Below, piece after piece: positions 35,067-45,742 of a DNA stretch of 64,000 nucleotides (its first letter is position 1; each line of letters begins with the position of its first letter). The notes below the pieces were generated by a model, which was given only the letters and a program-made list of their open reading frames with translations, searched no databases and was not told the DNA's origin. The translations under genes and the position numbers were made by a program. The stretch spans positions 248,001-312,000 of the forward strand of contig UEIJ01000023.1 in assembly GCA_900470195.1 (NCBI GenBank), given 5' to 3'. Origin of the DNA: Hyphomicrobiales bacterium. Lineage in GTDB: Bacteria; Pseudomonadota; Alphaproteobacteria; Rhizobiales; Rhizobiaceae.

Positions 35067-38000
35067 TCAGCCTATGGCCATCAGGCTCGCGTTGCCGCCC
35101 GCTGCCGTGGTGTTGATCGAAGTCGAAACCTCTTCCAGAAGCCAGTTGAGGCAATAAGCATCCGGGTTGTTTGCCAATTCGGCCGTAGAAGCTGCCTGCG
35201 TCAAAACCAACGGTCCAGGCAGTGTCGCAATCTTCTTGTTTATTTCGACGATGCGCTCAGCATCCCCTTCAACCAGCGCACCCGCAAAGGGAGCATCGGA
35301 TTCCCAGTTATTTGTCCAGATCGTACGCGCTGCCACAGACGCCGGAATATCTTTCAGAACATTCCGCAAGCCGGAAGTCTCGTCAATATAGACAGTATTG
35401 CCTGTTGCGAGGGCGGCGGTCATCTGGCGATAAAGACCAGTTTCCGTCTGTGGAACCAGCAGAATGTTTCCACGCGGATGCAGCGCGTAAAGATTACGTT
35501 CACCGACCGGGCCCGGTAGTTCGAGATCAAGACCAAGCGCCGAAGCGCTGCCGATGTCGCGTGCCGCCTGCGCGAGATCGTTCATGCCGCGCTGGCCAAG
35601 CCATTTGGCGAAATCCTTGAGCGCCGGATCGGTGTGAACAGAACTATGACGGGGTGGAATTGGCGCTGTCTCTAGGAGACGGCCAAGATAGAGCGGCCCT
35701 CCGGCCTTGGGGCCGGTTCCGGACAAGCCACGCCCGCCGAAAGGCTGCACGCCGACAATAGCACCGATAACGTTGCGATTGATGTAGACATTGCCGACAC
35801 GGATACGATCCGCAACATTGGCGATGGTTTCGTCAAGACGGGTATGCAGACCGAAAGTAAGTCCATAACCGGTGGCGTTGATATCATCGATCAGACGCTC
35901 CATGTCATCGCGCTTATAACGCACGACATGCAGAACCGGGCCAAAGACTTCCCGCTTCAGATCGAGAAGCGAATTAATCTCGATTATTGTCGGCGCAACG
36001 AAAGTTCCATTCTGTGTTTCAGGACCGAGCGGAAGCTGCTCGACCTTGCGACCGAGATCGCGCATCCCCTGAATGTGCTTTTCGATGACATTCTTGGCTT
36101 CCTCGGTAATGACCGGGCCAATATCAACCTTCAGCCTGTCGGTGCGACCAATGGAAAGCTCCTTCAGCGCGCCCTTGAGCATGGTCAAGATACGGTCTGC
36201 CACATCTTCCTGCAGACAGAGAACGCGCAGCGCCGAACAACGCTGACCGGCGCTGTCGAACGCCGATGCAATTACGTCGAAAACGACCTGCTCGGCAAGC
36301 GCAGACGAATCCACGATCATTGCGTTCTGGCCGCCAGTTTCGGCGATCAGCGGGATTGGTTTGCCGTTAGGCAACAGACGCGAGGCAAGCTGAGCCTGAA
36401 TGAGGCGAGCCACTTCGGTAGAGCCGGTAAACATCACGCCACATGTTTCTGCGGCAGCAACCAGCGCTGCCCCAATGCGGCCATCCCCCGGCAGCAGCTG
36501 CAACGCATCGGCTGGAACGCCAGCTTCATGCAGGATACGAACGCCCTGTGCTGCAATCAGTGGGGTTTCTTCGGCGGGCTTCGCCAGCACCGGATTGCCC
36601 GCTACAAGCGCTGCCGCAATCTGGCCCGTAAAGATTGCCAGAGGGAAATTCCACGGGCTGATGCAAACGATGGGTCCGAGCGCCTTGTGGCCCACCCCAA
36701 GCGTACGACGGGTCTGCTCTGCATAATAGCGCAGGAAGTCGATGGCTTCGCGTACTTCCGCAATTGCGTTTGGCATGGATTTGCCGGCCTCGCGCATGAT
36801 GAGACCGAGCAGAACCGGCATGTCGCGCTGCATGATGTCCGCTGCGCGTTCAAGACAAGTGGCACGTTCGACTGGCGAAACTGCGGACCAGCTCGCCATT
36901 GCCTTCTGTGCAGCCTTCATGGCCTTGGCTACGTCTGCTTCGGCGATCTCTGTCACCGTGCCCACAATATCGCTCCTGTCACCAGGATTGAGGACCGAGC
37001 GGCTGGTACCCTTGACCTTCGCGCTAGCAACCTGCGGTTCCGATGTCCATGCACGGTCGGCGCTGTCCTTCAGAATTTTGCTGAGTTCGGCGAGCGTGAC
37101 CTCATTCGACAAATCGAGACCGTCAGAATTCCTGCGTGCGCCATAAAGATTTTCCGGCAGGGAAATCTGATCGTGGCGGGCGCCGACGACAGCCATCGAG
37201 CGAACAACATCCACGGGATCGGCAATCAGCTCATCAACGGAAACAGTTTCATCGCCAATGCGGTTGACGAAGGATGAGTTCGCGCCGTTTTCGAGAAGAC
37301 GACGAACAAGGTACGCCAGAAGCGTTTCGTGTGTGCCGACCGGCGCATATATGCGAGCCGGGCGACCAAGTTTCTCAGCGCCCACAACCTCGTCATAGAG
37401 TGGTTCGCCCATGCCGTGCAGGCACTGGAACTCGAACTTGCCGGTTTTGAAGTCCGGGCCGGCCAGATGATAGATCGTAGCAAGCGTCTGCGCATTGTGC
37501 GTCGCAAATTGCGGGAAGACGGCATCGGTTGCAGCAAGCAGTTTACGGGCGCACGCAATGTAGGAAACGTCGGTATGAACCTTGCGGGTATAAACCGGGA
37601 AGTCTTCCAGACCGTCCACCTGCGCGCGCTTGATTTCGGCGTCCCAATAGGCGCCTTTCACCAGACGCACCATGACGCGGCGCTTGTTCTGGCGAGCCAG
37701 ATCGATGATGAAGTCGAGTACGAACGGACAGCGCTTGCCATAAGCCTGCACTACGAAACCGATACCTTCCCAATCGGCCAGATCTGGATCTTCGATCAGG
37801 CTCTGCAAAAGATCGAGCGAAAGTTCCAGGCGGTCGGCTTCTTCGGCGTCGATGTTGAGGCCGATATTGTAGGACTTGGCGATGGCCGCAAGCGCTTTCA
37901 CCTTGGGCAGCAATTCACCCATGACACGCTCGCTCTGCGAGCGGACATAGCGTGGATGCAGCGCGGAAAGCTTGATGGAAATACCGGGTCCGTCATAGAT

Positions 38001-38744
38001 GCCGCGACCGGCAGAAGCACGGCCAATGGCGTGGATTGCGGTCTCGTAATCCTTGTAATAGCGCTCGGCGTCAGCCGCAGTCGTCGCGGCTTCACCCAGC
38101 ATATCGTAGGAATAACGGAAGCCGCGCTCTTCCAGCGGCTTGGCGCGCTTCAATGCTTCTTCGATGGTTTCGCCAGTGACGAACTGTTCGCCCATCATGC
38201 GCATCGCCATGTCTACGCCGCGACGAATGACAGGTTCACCGCAACGGGCGATCAAGCGCGTCAGCGCAGCCGAAAGGCCGCGATCATTGACCGTATTCGT
38301 CAGCTTGCCGGTGACCACAAGTCCCCATGTCGCAGCATTGACGAATAGCGAACGACCACCGCCAATATGAGACTTCCAGTCGCCGTTCGAAATCTTGTCG
38401 CGGATCAACGCATCACGCGTCGCCATGTCAGGAATACGCAGCAAGGCTTCCGCGAGGCACATAAGTGCCACGCCTTCCTGGCTCGACAGCGAATATTCAT
38501 GTACCAGGCCTTCGACGCCGGTGCCTTTGTGCTTGGCGCGCAGCGCTTCGATCAGCTTGCGGGCGGTGGCCCGGACCTGCTGCGCCGTTTCTGCCGGCAA
38601 GGTAGCCTGTGCGACCAATGCGGAAACGCATTCGGCTTCAGGGCGGCGATAAGCGGCAGTAATCGCCTGCCTCAGCACGCTTTGCTCGCGGATCGGCGGC
38701 GCAAAATTCTGAAAAACCGGATTGGCGGGAATTTTATCGGTCAT
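35067..38744 (-). CDS. putA: Bifunctional proline dehydrogenase / glutamate-semialdehyde dehydrogenase
   Basis: Converts proline to glutamate in two steps. 1225 residues. The N-terminal half is the FAD proline dehydrogenase barrel (GPGISIKLSALHPRY, NIDAEEADRLELSLDLL, VRLVKGAYWDAEIKRAQ, FATHNAQT). The C-terminal half is an aldehyde dehydrogenase with Glu in AETGGQNAMIVDSS and the catalytic Cys in DSAGQRCSALR. No N-terminal ribbon-helix-helix DNA-binding domain is present, so control falls to the divergent Lrp-type gene at 38907. ATG 38744 is the first codon of the conserved part. Confidence 0.96.
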   Translation of the reverse strand: MTDKIPANPVFQNFAPPIREQSVLRQAITAAYRRPEAECVSALVAQATLPAETAQQVRATARKLIEALRAKHKGTGVEGLVHEYSLSSQEGVALMCLAEALLRIPDMATRDALIRDKISNGDWKSHIGGGRSLFVNAATWGLVVTGKLTNTVNDRGLSAALTRLIARCGEPVIRRGVDMAMRMMGEQFVTGETIEEALKRAKPLEERGFRYSYDMLGEAATTAADAERYYKDYETAIHAIGRASAGRGIYDGPGISIKLSALHPRYVRSQSERVMGELLPKVKALAAIAKSYNIGLNIDAEEADRLELSLDLLQSLIEDPDLADWEGIGFVVQAYGKRCPFVLDFIIDLARQNKRRVMVRLVKGAYWDAEIKRAQVDGLEDFPVYTRKVHTDVSYIACARKLLAATDAVFPQFATHNAQTLATIYHLAGPDFKTGKFEFQCLHGMGEPLYDEVVGAEKLGRPARIYAPVGTHETLLAYLVRRLLENGANSSFVNRIGDETVSVDELIADPVDVVRSMAVVGARHDQISLPENLYGARRNSDGLDLSNEVTLAELSKILKDSADRAWTSEPQVASAKVKGTSRSVLNPGDRSDIVGTVTEIAEADVAKAMKAAQKAMASWSAVSPVERATCLERAADIMQRDMPVLLGLIMREAGKSMPNAIAEVREAIDFLRYYAEQTRRTLGVGHKALGPIVCISPWNFPLAIFTGQIAAALVAGNPVLAKPAEETPLIAAQGVRILHEAGVPADALQLLPGDGRIGAALVAAAETCGVMFTGSTEVARLIQAQLASRLLPNGKPIPLIAETGGQNAMIVDSSALAEQVVFDVIASAFDSAGQRCSALRVLCLQEDVADRILTMLKGALKELSIGRTDRLKVDIGPVITEEAKNVIEKHIQGMRDLGRKVEQLPLGPETQNGTFVAPTIIEINSLLDLKREVFGPVLHVVRYKRDDMERLIDDINATGYGLTFGLHTRLDETIANVADRIRVGNVYINRNVIGAIVGVQPFGGRGLSGTGPKAGGPLYLGRLLETAPIPPRHSSVHTDPALKDFAKWLGQRGMNDLAQAARDIGSASALGLDLELPGPVGERNLYALHPRGNILLVPQTETGLYRQMTAALATGNTVYIDETSGLRNVLKDIPASVAARTIWTNNWESDAPFAGALVEGDAERIVEINKKIATLPGPLVLTQAASTAELANNPDAYCLNWLLEEVSTSINTTAAGGNASLMAIG

Positions 38745-38906
38745 GGTCCAATGCTCGCAAATGAAAACAGCCCCGAGCGTCTTCGCCCAGTTTAGCTCTG
38801 CTTTATGTGGGCGCACACTATCATTTGTCCAAATTGCATTCTGCCTTCATTTGCCTCATATGAAGGATTACCGATCTTATTATTGGACCTGAAGAAGGCA
38901 ACAAGG

Positions 38907-39401
38907 ATGCGAAAGATAGATTCTGTAGACGATTTGGATCAGTTCGATCGGCGTATTCTGGAAGTATTGAGCGAAGACGGACGCATTCCCGTCACGGAAC
39001 TCTCCAAAAAAGTGGGTCTTTCCAAGACACCGTGCCAGGCACGGCTGAAACGACTGGTCGACGAAGGCTATATCGTCGGCTTTCGTGCGGCCATTGATCC
39101 TGAGAAGCTCGGTCTTGATCATATTGCCTTCACGACGGTCAAACTATCCGACACACGCGAAGCCGCGCTTGAAGCGTTCAACACCGCCGTACGCAAAATA
39201 CGCGAAGTTGAAGAATGCCATATGATCGCAAGCTCTTTCGACTATCTGCTGAAAGTTAGAACGCCCAACATCCGGCGTTACCGCGAGGTGCTGGGCGAAA
39301 AGATTTCGAGCTTGCCCAATGTGGCAAGCACATCTACGTTTGTGGTAATGGAGTCGGTCAAGGACAACCGACCGGTCAGGGTCTATCCCGGCGCATTGTA
39401 A
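38907..39401 (+). CDS. putR: Lrp/AsnC-family regulator of putA
   Basis: 164 residues. An N-terminal HTH (LDQFDRRILEVLSEDGRIPVTELSKKVGLSKTPCQARLKRL) and a C-terminal RAM ligand-binding domain. It is divergent from putA, as putR is in Agrobacterium and Brucella-type genomes, where it activates putA in response to proline. ACAAGG precedes ATG 38907. The longer frame from 38805 contains an upstream segment without ribosome site. The 162-bp shared gap holds the presumed binding sites. Confidence 0.92.
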   Translation: MRKIDSVDDLDQFDRRILEVLSEDGRIPVTELSKKVGLSKTPCQARLKRLVDEGYIVGFRAAIDPEKLGLDHIAFTTVKLSDTREAALEAFNTAVRKIREVEECHMIASSFDYLLKVRTPNIRRYREVLGEKISSLPNVASTSTFVVMESVKDNRPVRVYPGAL

Positions 39402-39406
39402 TTTGA

Positions 39407-40891
39407 CTATAGCGGCTCGCCTGCCAAATAGCGCTCCAGCGTATTTACAGTTCCATCCTGCCAGATGCGCAGAAGCGCAGATGAAAATGCCGTGACATAG
39501 GCAGGGTTCGAGGCAAGCGAGCCAAAGATATCTTCCATCGCGAGCCATGCCGAGGGATTGCTTTTCGCTAAAGCCGCCTGCCGGGTCAGGCGATCCCATG
39601 ACGGATCGTTAGGCTCGATAATCGCACCGCTGTCCGTCGTACCATAGCAATAGCGGCACCAGAAGGCGGAAACGAGCGCCAACCCTGTCACAGACTTGCC
39701 TTTGGCCACCCGGTCGGAAGCGGTTGGCAGAATAAATTTCGGCTGACGGTTGGAGCCGTCCAGACACAGGCGGCGGATGGTATCGCCGATACTTGGATTG
39801 GCAAAGCGCTTGTCGATGAGGATGCGATAGCCTTCAAGATCGGTATCCGGTACCGGCGGCACTTCCGGGATGATCTCTTCCGATGTGAGCTTTTCCAGAT
39901 AGCGCCGGATCAATGGATGCTCCATAGCCTCATGCACGAAATGAATGTCAAGCAAGCCGCCCGGATAGGCGGTGGCCGCGTGACCGCCGTTCAGAATGCG
40001 AATTTTCATCAACTCATAAGCGGCAACCTGATCGGTGAACGTGACCCCAACCTTTTCCAGCGCGGGGCGTCCAGCCGGAAAATTGTCTTCCACCACCCAT
40101 TGTTTGAAACCTTCGCAGAAAACCGGCCAGCCGTCTTCGACCCCGAAATCCTTCGCTGCGATCTCGCGTTCTCGTGCGCCAGTGGCCGGCGTAATGCGAT
40201 CCACCATGGAGTTCGGGAATGCGACATGGGCTGAAATCCAGTCGGCAAAGGCGGGATCAACCAGTTTTGCCAGGCCGACGACAGCATCTTCCGTCACATG
40301 CCCATTGCCCGGAATGTTGTCGCACGACATTACGGTGAAAGGTTGCACATTGGCCGCCTTGCGCAGCTTCAGCGCCTGCACAATCAGGCCGAACACGGTT
40401 TTCGGAAGGTCTGGATGGGCAGCATCCGCTACAATATCCGGATGCGCAGGATCAAAGGCCTGACTTGCCGGATCGATATAATAGCCGCCTTCAGTAATCG
40501 TCATGGAAACAATGCGAGTATCGGGCGATGTGAGGTAGGCCATCAGTGCGGCTCGCCCTTCCTTCGTCGATATGGTCACATAATCAACCATCGAAGCGGT
40601 GATCCTGGCCTCCGCATAGTCAGCTTCTTGTTCCACGACCGTGGTCAGCCAGTCCTGCGCCTTGAGCGTGTCGCGCATGGCATCGTCGCTGCCGCGCACT
40701 CCGGCCCCGACCAGCGCCCAATCGTGCCCTTCACCTGTTCCAAACAGATCATCCAGATAAACAGCTTGATGGGCACGGTGAAAGTTTCCGACACCAAAAT
40801 GCACGATGCCCGGTTTCAAACCCGAAGGATCGTAGCCGGGTTTGTGCACCTTGTCGAAGTTCTGGAGCGTTGCGCGCGAGAGCTTGGTCAT
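39407..40891 (-). CDS. mtlK: Mannitol 2-dehydrogenase-family polyol dehydrogenase
   Basis: A 494-residue long-chain NAD-dependent dehydrogenase that oxidises mannitol (or arabinitol or fructuronate) to the ketose. The N-terminal NAD site is HFGVGNFHRAHQAVYLDDLF, and the catalytic K-N-H set lies in LMKIRILNGGHAATAYPG. AAGGA precedes the ATG. It ends 5 bp from the convergent putR stop. Last gene of a polyol transporter and dehydrogenase operon matching the Rhodobacter smo arrangement, so mannitol is the best guess. Confidence 0.88.
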   Translation of the reverse strand: MTKLSRATLQNFDKVHKPGYDPSGLKPGIVHFGVGNFHRAHQAVYLDDLFGTGEGHDWALVGAGVRGSDDAMRDTLKAQDWLTTVVEQEADYAEARITASMVDYVTISTKEGRAALMAYLTSPDTRIVSMTITEGGYYIDPASQAFDPAHPDIVADAAHPDLPKTVFGLIVQALKLRKAANVQPFTVMSCDNIPGNGHVTEDAVVGLAKLVDPAFADWISAHVAFPNSMVDRITPATGAREREIAAKDFGVEDGWPVFCEGFKQWVVEDNFPAGRPALEKVGVTFTDQVAAYELMKIRILNGGHAATAYPGGLLDIHFVHEAMEHPLIRRYLEKLTSEEIIPEVPPVPDTDLEGYRILIDKRFANPSIGDTIRRLCLDGSNRQPKFILPTASDRVAKGKSVTGLALVSAFWCRYCYGTTDSGAIIEPNDPSWDRLTRQAALAKSNPSAWLAMEDIFGSLASNPAYVTAFSSALLRIWQDGTVNTLERYLAGEPL

Positions 40892-40907
40892 GGCGATTTC
40901 CTTAAAT

Positions 40908-41927
40908 TCAATCGGGTACGAACTGAACTTTCATCGTGGCTGGATCGCCACCGTGCTTGGTGAAGTACGGCAGCATGTCCTCCAATGGGAGCCGGTGGGA
41001 AACAAGCCGCGCCATCAAGCCGCCGTTTGAGAAGTCCTGTTTCAATATGTCCAATGCCTGCGGAATGTTGCGCTTCAAGGAATGCGAACCCGCAATCCGG
41101 ATCTGGCGGCGGAAAATCTCGAACGGTGCAACCGAAATACGTGCGTCAGGCGCGCAGACGCCGAACACCAGAACAGTTCCGCCATCGGCGGTGAAGCCGA
41201 CCATGCTTTCCACCACCTTGGCTATGCCGGTAGCGTCGGCGACAAAGTCGAAGCTACGCTGGCGCTTGTCCAGCGCTTGCGAACCGGAGATAACCGGCTC
41301 AAGGCCGAGGTTTTCGACGAAGGCCAGCCGGTGTTCGTTGATATCGGCGACCGCGACCTTGGACACACCTTGCGCTTTCAGCGACAGGGCCAGCAAGAGG
41401 CCGATGGGTCCTGCCCCGAATACCAGCGCATTTTCGGTGCCGCACGGGCCAGTCGTCAAGCCCGCTGCGCCAAGTCCGTTCAACACGCAAGCAAGCGGTT
41501 CAGCAAGGGCTGCCACATCATAAGGCAGATCGCCAATCGAATGGAGATGGCTTGCATTGACGAGGCTCATGCCCGCGAAGCCGCCATTATGAGTGACGCC
41601 ATAGGCTTTCAGATCGGAGCAGAGATTGGTCAGGCCCTTGAGGCAGGCGCGGCAATGACCGCAAGGAATATTCGGATCGACCGCAACGCGGTCGCCAACC
41701 TTCACATTGGTCACGTCTTCGGCCGCCGCCACGACAGTACCCGTATATTCATGCCCCGGCACCAGCGGAAACGCACTCGACCCATAGCGGCCATGCAAAA
41801 CATCGATATCGGTGTGACAAAGACCCGAAGCCTTGACGTCGATCAAGGCGTGCCCCGGCTGCAATGCCGGTTCCGGCAGATCGGCCATACCTGCTTCGCC
41901 GTGGCCGGTAAAATAGATCGCTTTCAT
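40908..41927 (-). CDS. Zinc-dependent alcohol dehydrogenase (polyol/L-threonine DH-like)
   Basis: 339 residues of the medium-chain Zn dehydrogenase family. The catalytic zinc motif is GHEYTGTVV, with Cys in GLCHTDIDVL. The structural-zinc cysteines are CGHCRACLKGLTNLC, and the NAD fold VFGAGPIGLLLAL. It probably oxidises a polyol such as xylitol or sorbitol. ATG 41927 (MKAIYFTGHGEAG) is preferred over the upstream in-frame Met. It is not in the classical smo operon, so it broadens the pathway's substrate range. Confidence 0.85.
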   Translation of the reverse strand: MKAIYFTGHGEAGMADLPEPALQPGHALIDVKASGLCHTDIDVLHGRYGSSAFPLVPGHEYTGTVVAAAEDVTNVKVGDRVAVDPNIPCGHCRACLKGLTNLCSDLKAYGVTHNGGFAGMSLVNASHLHSIGDLPYDVAALAEPLACVLNGLGAAGLTTGPCGTENALVFGAGPIGLLLALSLKAQGVSKVAVADINEHRLAFVENLGLEPVISGSQALDKRQRSFDFVADATGIAKVVESMVGFTADGGTVLVFGVCAPDARISVAPFEIFRRQIRIAGSHSLKRNIPQALDILKQDFSNGGLMARLVSHRLPLEDMLPYFTKHGGDPATMKVQFVPD

Positions 41928-41947
41928 TACAATATCCCGGCCTCGCC

Positions 41948-42718
41948 TCAAGCCATCCAGTTGCCGCCGTCAACGCCGAAAGTCTGAGCCAGGATGTAGT
42001 CGCTGTCGGATGAGGCAAGGAACACTGCCATCCCGGTAATATCCTCCGGTGTCGCGAAGCGTCCGATCGGCACCGACTTTGCCACAGCCGCTTTTTTCTC
42101 GCCCGGCTTCAATCCTTCCCATTTCGCAAAGTGCGCATCCACCACGTCCCAATGTTCGCCGTCAACAACGCCCGGTGCAATAGCATTGACATTAATGCCG
42201 TGCTTGACGAGCGCGAGAGCTGCCGACTGCGTAGCCGAAATGATGGCCGCCTTCGATGCGCAATAGAGTGTCACCAGTGCCTCGCCGCGGCGCCCCGCCT
42301 GGCTCGCCATGTTGATGATCTTACCGCCGTGTCCGCGCTTGATCATCACATTTGAAACCGCCTTCATCATGAAAAGCGGTCCCTTCAGGTTGATGCCCAA
42401 CACACGCTCATAGCTGTCTTCGGTCAGTTCGTTGATAGGGGCCATATCGAAGATCGCCGCATTATTGACCAGAATATCAATGCCGCCATATTCTGCGTCG
42501 ATCTCCCCAACAACCTTGTCAATCTGGCTGAGATCGGTCACGTCAAGTTTTACCGCCTTGACCGATGGACCGATGTCGCGCGCGGCCTCGTCTGCTCGCT
42601 CGATATTAATATCGGCAATGATAACCTTCGCGCCCTCGCGCGCATAGGCTTCAGCAAAGCCAAGTCCGATACCGCGCGCAGCGCCAGTGATAAGGGCCAC
42701 CTTGTCTTTCAGTCTCAT
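41948..42718 (-). CDS. smoS: Short-chain dehydrogenase, sorbitol/galactitol dehydrogenase type
   Basis: 256 residues, the same length as Rhodobacter SmoS. It starts MRLKDKVALITGAARGIGLGFA and contains the NAD motif TGAARGIG, NNAAIF, the catalytic Ser in NMASQAGRRGE and YCASK. It would oxidise sorbitol to fructose. CCGGAG lies before ATG 42718. Between the ATPase gene (30 bp upstream) and the Zn dehydrogenase. Confidence 0.85.
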   Translation of the reverse strand: MRLKDKVALITGAARGIGLGFAEAYAREGAKVIIADINIERADEAARDIGPSVKAVKLDVTDLSQIDKVVGEIDAEYGGIDILVNNAAIFDMAPINELTEDSYERVLGINLKGPLFMMKAVSNVMIKRGHGGKIINMASQAGRRGEALVTLYCASKAAIISATQSAALALVKHGINVNAIAPGVVDGEHWDVVDAHFAKWEGLKPGEKKAAVAKSVPIGRFATPEDITGMAVFLASSDSDYILAQTFGVDGGNWMA

Positions 42719-42748
42719 GGGGATACTCCGGGATAATACAGCCTGCAC

Positions 42749-43876
42749 TCACAGGCGCGTTTTCTTTTCAGTCAGCAATAATGGGTGCCGCTCAAAGCGC
42801 TCCAAAGCCTTGCCGTCGGGTGTGAACAGATGGGCGTCCGTCGGGTCAAAACCTAGTTTGGCCGCTTCATGCGCACGTGCTGCGCTGCCACCGCCCGCCT
42901 CCGCAACAATAAGTCCGGTTGCGCTTTCATTTTGCACATAAAGATAGGTCTCGCCGCCAAGACGCTCGACGACCATGATTTCGCCTTCCAGGATGCCATC
43001 AGCGACCGGATGAAGATGTTCCGGACGGACGCCAAGAACCAGCGGCGCACCGGCTGTTATGCCTGCGCCTTTGACCGGCGTTTTGACGGAACGTCCATTG
43101 GCGAGCTGGACTGTCACCCCATCGGCATCGACGGCGCTTGCTTTGACTTCGATGAAATTCATGGTCGGGGAACCGATAAAGCCGGCTACAAAGCGATTGA
43201 CCGGATGGTGGTAAAGCTCCAGCGGCGACCCCACCTGCTCCACCTTGCCATCGCGGAGAACCACGATCTTGTGCGCAAGCGTCATCGCTTCCACCTGATC
43301 GTGCGTGACATAAATCATTGTCGCATTGAGCCGGTCGTGCAGACGAGCCAATTCGATACGCATTTGAACGCGTAGAGCAGCATCGAGATTGGAAAGCGGT
43401 TCGTCGAACAGGAAAATCTTCGGTTCGCGCACCATTGCGCGCCCGATGGCAACGCGCTGGCGCTGCCCGCCTGACAGCTGCTTCGGCTTGCGGTCGAGTA
43501 ATTGATCAAGTTGCAACGTTTTTGCGACTTCCTCGACCTTCCGGTCACGTTCGGCCTTGGCGACACCGGCGAGTTTCAGCGCAAAACCCATATTGTCGCG
43601 CACATTCATATGCGGATAGAGCGCATAGGTCTGAAAAACCATGGCAAGACCACGTTCATCCGGCGGTGTATCGTTGATACGCTCGCCGTCAATGGTGAGG
43701 TCACCGCCGGTAATTTCCTCAAGCCCGGCAATCATGCGCAGAAGCGTTGATTTGCCCGAGCCGGACGGCCCGACGAAAACCACAAATTCGCGGTCGGCAA
43801 TGTCCAGATCGACACCTTTGATGACGTCAATATTACCGAAGGACTTGGTGGCGTTTTTCAGTGAAAGTGTAGCCAT
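42749..43876 (-). CDS. smoK: Polyol ABC transporter ATPase (SmoK/UgpC type)
   Basis: 375 residues, CUT1-type ATPase. Walker [10 protein letters not shown], signature [15 protein letters not shown], Walker [14 protein letters not shown], switch VTHDQVEAM. Residues after 240 form the OB-type regulatory domain. AAGGGA precedes the ATG. It follows the second permease gene by 10 bp. Confidence 0.9.
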   Translation of the reverse strand: MATLSLKNATKSFGNIDVIKGVDLDIADREFVVFVGPSGSGKSTLLRMIAGLEEITGGDLTIDGERINDTPPDERGLAMVFQTYALYPHMNVRDNMGFALKLAGVAKAERDRKVEEVAKTLQLDQLLDRKPKQLSGGQRQRVAIGRAMVREPKIFLFDEPLSNLDAALRVQMRIELARLHDRLNATMIYVTHDQVEAMTLAHKIVVLRDGKVEQVGSPLELYHHPVNRFVAGFIGSPTMNFIEVKASAVDADGVTVQLANGRSVKTPVKGAGITAGAPLVLGVRPEHLHPVADGILEGEIMVVERLGGETYLYVQNESATGLIVAEAGGGSAARAHEAAKLGFDPTDAHLFTPDGKALERFERHPLLLTEKKTRL

Positions 43877-43886
43877 TTCTTTCCCT

Positions 43887-44714
43887 TTATTTCACAGCGC
43901 CAAAGGTGAGACCGCGCACCAGCTGGCGCTGCGTGACCCATCCGAAGACAAGTATCGGCGCGATGGCGAGCGTGGAAGCCGCCGAGAGCTTTGCCCAAAA
44001 GAGCCCTTCCGGTGACGAGAAGGACGCTATGAACGCGGTGAGCGGCCCGGCCTGGGAAGCGGTCAGGTTCAGGCTCCAGAACGCTTCGTTCCAGCACAGA
44101 ATAATGGAAAGCAGCGCCGTCGATGCGATGCCGGGAAGGCTGAGCGGCAGAAGCAGATAGCGTATCTGCTGGCCGACTTTCGCACCGTCCATGCGGCTTG
44201 CTTCAAGGATTTCTCCCGGTACTTCCTTGAAAAAGGAATAGAGCATCCAGACCACAATCGGCAGATTGGATAAGGTGAAAATGATGATGAGGCCCGTCCG
44301 CGTATCGAGAAGCCCGCTATCACGCGCCAGAAGATAGATCGGCACCAGCACGCCCACGGCAGGCAGCATCTTTGTAGAAAGCATCCACAAGAGAAGGTCT
44401 TTGGTGCGTTTGCCGGGAAAAAATGCTGCAGCATAAGCCGCTGGCACCGCGATAATGAGCGAAAGAATGGTCGCGCCCAGACTTTCGACGATGCTGTTCA
44501 TGGCATAGCGGAAATAATCGGCGCGCTGATTGACCGCGACGAAATTCTCCAGCGTCGGCTCGAAAAATAGCTTTGGTGGCGCCACGGCGTCGATTTCCGT
44601 CTTGAATGCTGCAAGCAGCATCCAGAGGATCGGGAAGAACATCAACAGCGCTACGATCCAGCCAATGATACCGGCCGAGACCGCTGCCTTGTTGATCCTG
44701 CGTTTTGCAGCCAT
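43887..44714 (-). CDS. smoG: Polyol ABC transporter permease (SmoG type)
   Basis: 275 residues with six predicted membrane segments and the EAA loop [22 protein letters not shown], as in MalG-type permeases. AGGAGGG lies 9 nt before ATG 44714, which is why the upstream in-frame start is rejected. Located 13 bp after the first permease gene and 10 bp before the ATPase gene. Confidence 0.9.
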   Translation of the reverse strand: MAAKRRINKAAVSAGIIGWIVALLMFFPILWMLLAAFKTEIDAVAPPKLFFEPTLENFVAVNQRADYFRYAMNSIVESLGATILSLIIAVPAAYAAAFFPGKRTKDLLLWMLSTKMLPAVGVLVPIYLLARDSGLLDTRTGLIIIFTLSNLPIVVWMLYSFFKEVPGEILEASRMDGAKVGQQIRYLLLPLSLPGIASTALLSIILCWNEAFWSLNLTASQAGPLTAFIASFSSPEGLFWAKLSAASTLAIAPILVFGWVTQRQLVRGLTFGAVK

Positions 44715-44727
44715 CGGGTCGGCCCTC

Positions 44728-45645
44728 CTAACTATCCAGATTTCGTGCAACGGTCCGGATCAGGAACGCGGCAACGATATTGGCCAGGATGATGGCGATA
44801 ACGCCAGCTGCGGAAGCGCCGCCGATATCCCACTGGAGCAGCGCTTTCAGATAGATGAAATAGGTAAGCGTCGTCGTAGCGATACCCGGCCCGCCCGAAG
44901 TGGTAACGAGAATTTCCGCAAAGACTGACAGAAGGAAAATCGTCTGGATCATGATGACGACCGAAATCGGGCGCAGCAGGTGCGGCAACACGATGTAAAA
45001 GAACATGACCGGTCCCTTGGCGCCGTCAAGTCGCGCAGCCTCCATCTGCTCCCGGTCAAGAGACTGCATCGCCGTCATAAGGATCAGCGTTGCAAACGGG
45101 ACCCATTGCCACGACACGATTATGATGACGGAAGCCATCGGGAACTGTGAGAACCAGTCGATGACTGGCAATCCGAAACTGCGTGAAATGAATGCAAACA
45201 GCCCATTCACCGGATGCATCAAAAGGTTCTTCCAGATCAATGCCGACACGGTAGGCATGACGAAGAACGGCGCAATGACCAGAAGTCGCGCTATGTTCTT
45301 ACCCCAGAAATCCTGATCGAAGATGACCGCGAAGAGCACGCCGAGGACAACTGATATTACCAGAACAGACACGACAAGGATGAGCGTCTTGGCGATTGCC
45401 GACCATAAGGTGGGATCGGACAAGAGGAATGAATAATTCGAGAAGCCGGCAAAACCGGTAATAAATGGATTGATGAGATTGTAATACTGAAACGAAAACC
45501 ACAAGGTCATCGCCAGGGGAACTATCATCCATAGCAAAAGCAGAATGACTGCGGGAGCGAGCAGCGGTCCCGTGCGGACATTGCGACGCGACTTCGCGGC
45601 AAAGCGTGCTCTTGTGCCTGTGGCCGATGCAGGGTTTGCTGGCAT
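44728..45645 (-). CDS. smoF: Polyol ABC transporter permease (SmoF type)
   Basis: 305 residues with about six spans and the EAA loop EAARLDGAKGPVMFFYIVLPHL, the MalF-type partner. GGGGAGGAC precedes the ATG. It is preceded by the binding-protein gene with a 200-bp gap holding an intergenic repeat (45743-45840). Confidence 0.9.
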   Translation of the reverse strand: MPANPASATGTRARFAAKSRRNVRTGPLLAPAVILLLLWMIVPLAMTLWFSFQYYNLINPFITGFAGFSNYSFLLSDPTLWSAIAKTLILVVSVLVISVVLGVLFAVIFDQDFWGKNIARLLVIAPFFVMPTVSALIWKNLLMHPVNGLFAFISRSFGLPVIDWFSQFPMASVIIIVSWQWVPFATLILMTAMQSLDREQMEAARLDGAKGPVMFFYIVLPHLLRPISVVIMIQTIFLLSVFAEILVTTSGGPGIATTTLTYFIYLKALLQWDIGGASAAGVIAIILANIVAAFLIRTVARNLDS

Positions 45646-45742
45646 TCAGACCTGTCCTCCCCTTCCCGTTTCGGATTCGCCAGCGCGAACGTCTACGAAA
45701 GTCAGGCCTGCCGTCATCCTCCTACCGAAGACGACAGGCCGC

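Noticed and set aside
35844..37277. A 477-codon plus-strand open frame opposite putA
   Set aside because: Antisense shadow of the aldehyde dehydrogenase half of PutA; no ribosome site or domain.
38745..38816. Possible 24-residue N-terminal extension of PutA
   Set aside because: It has no family similarity, would reach into the putR control region, and the conserved protein begins at 38744.
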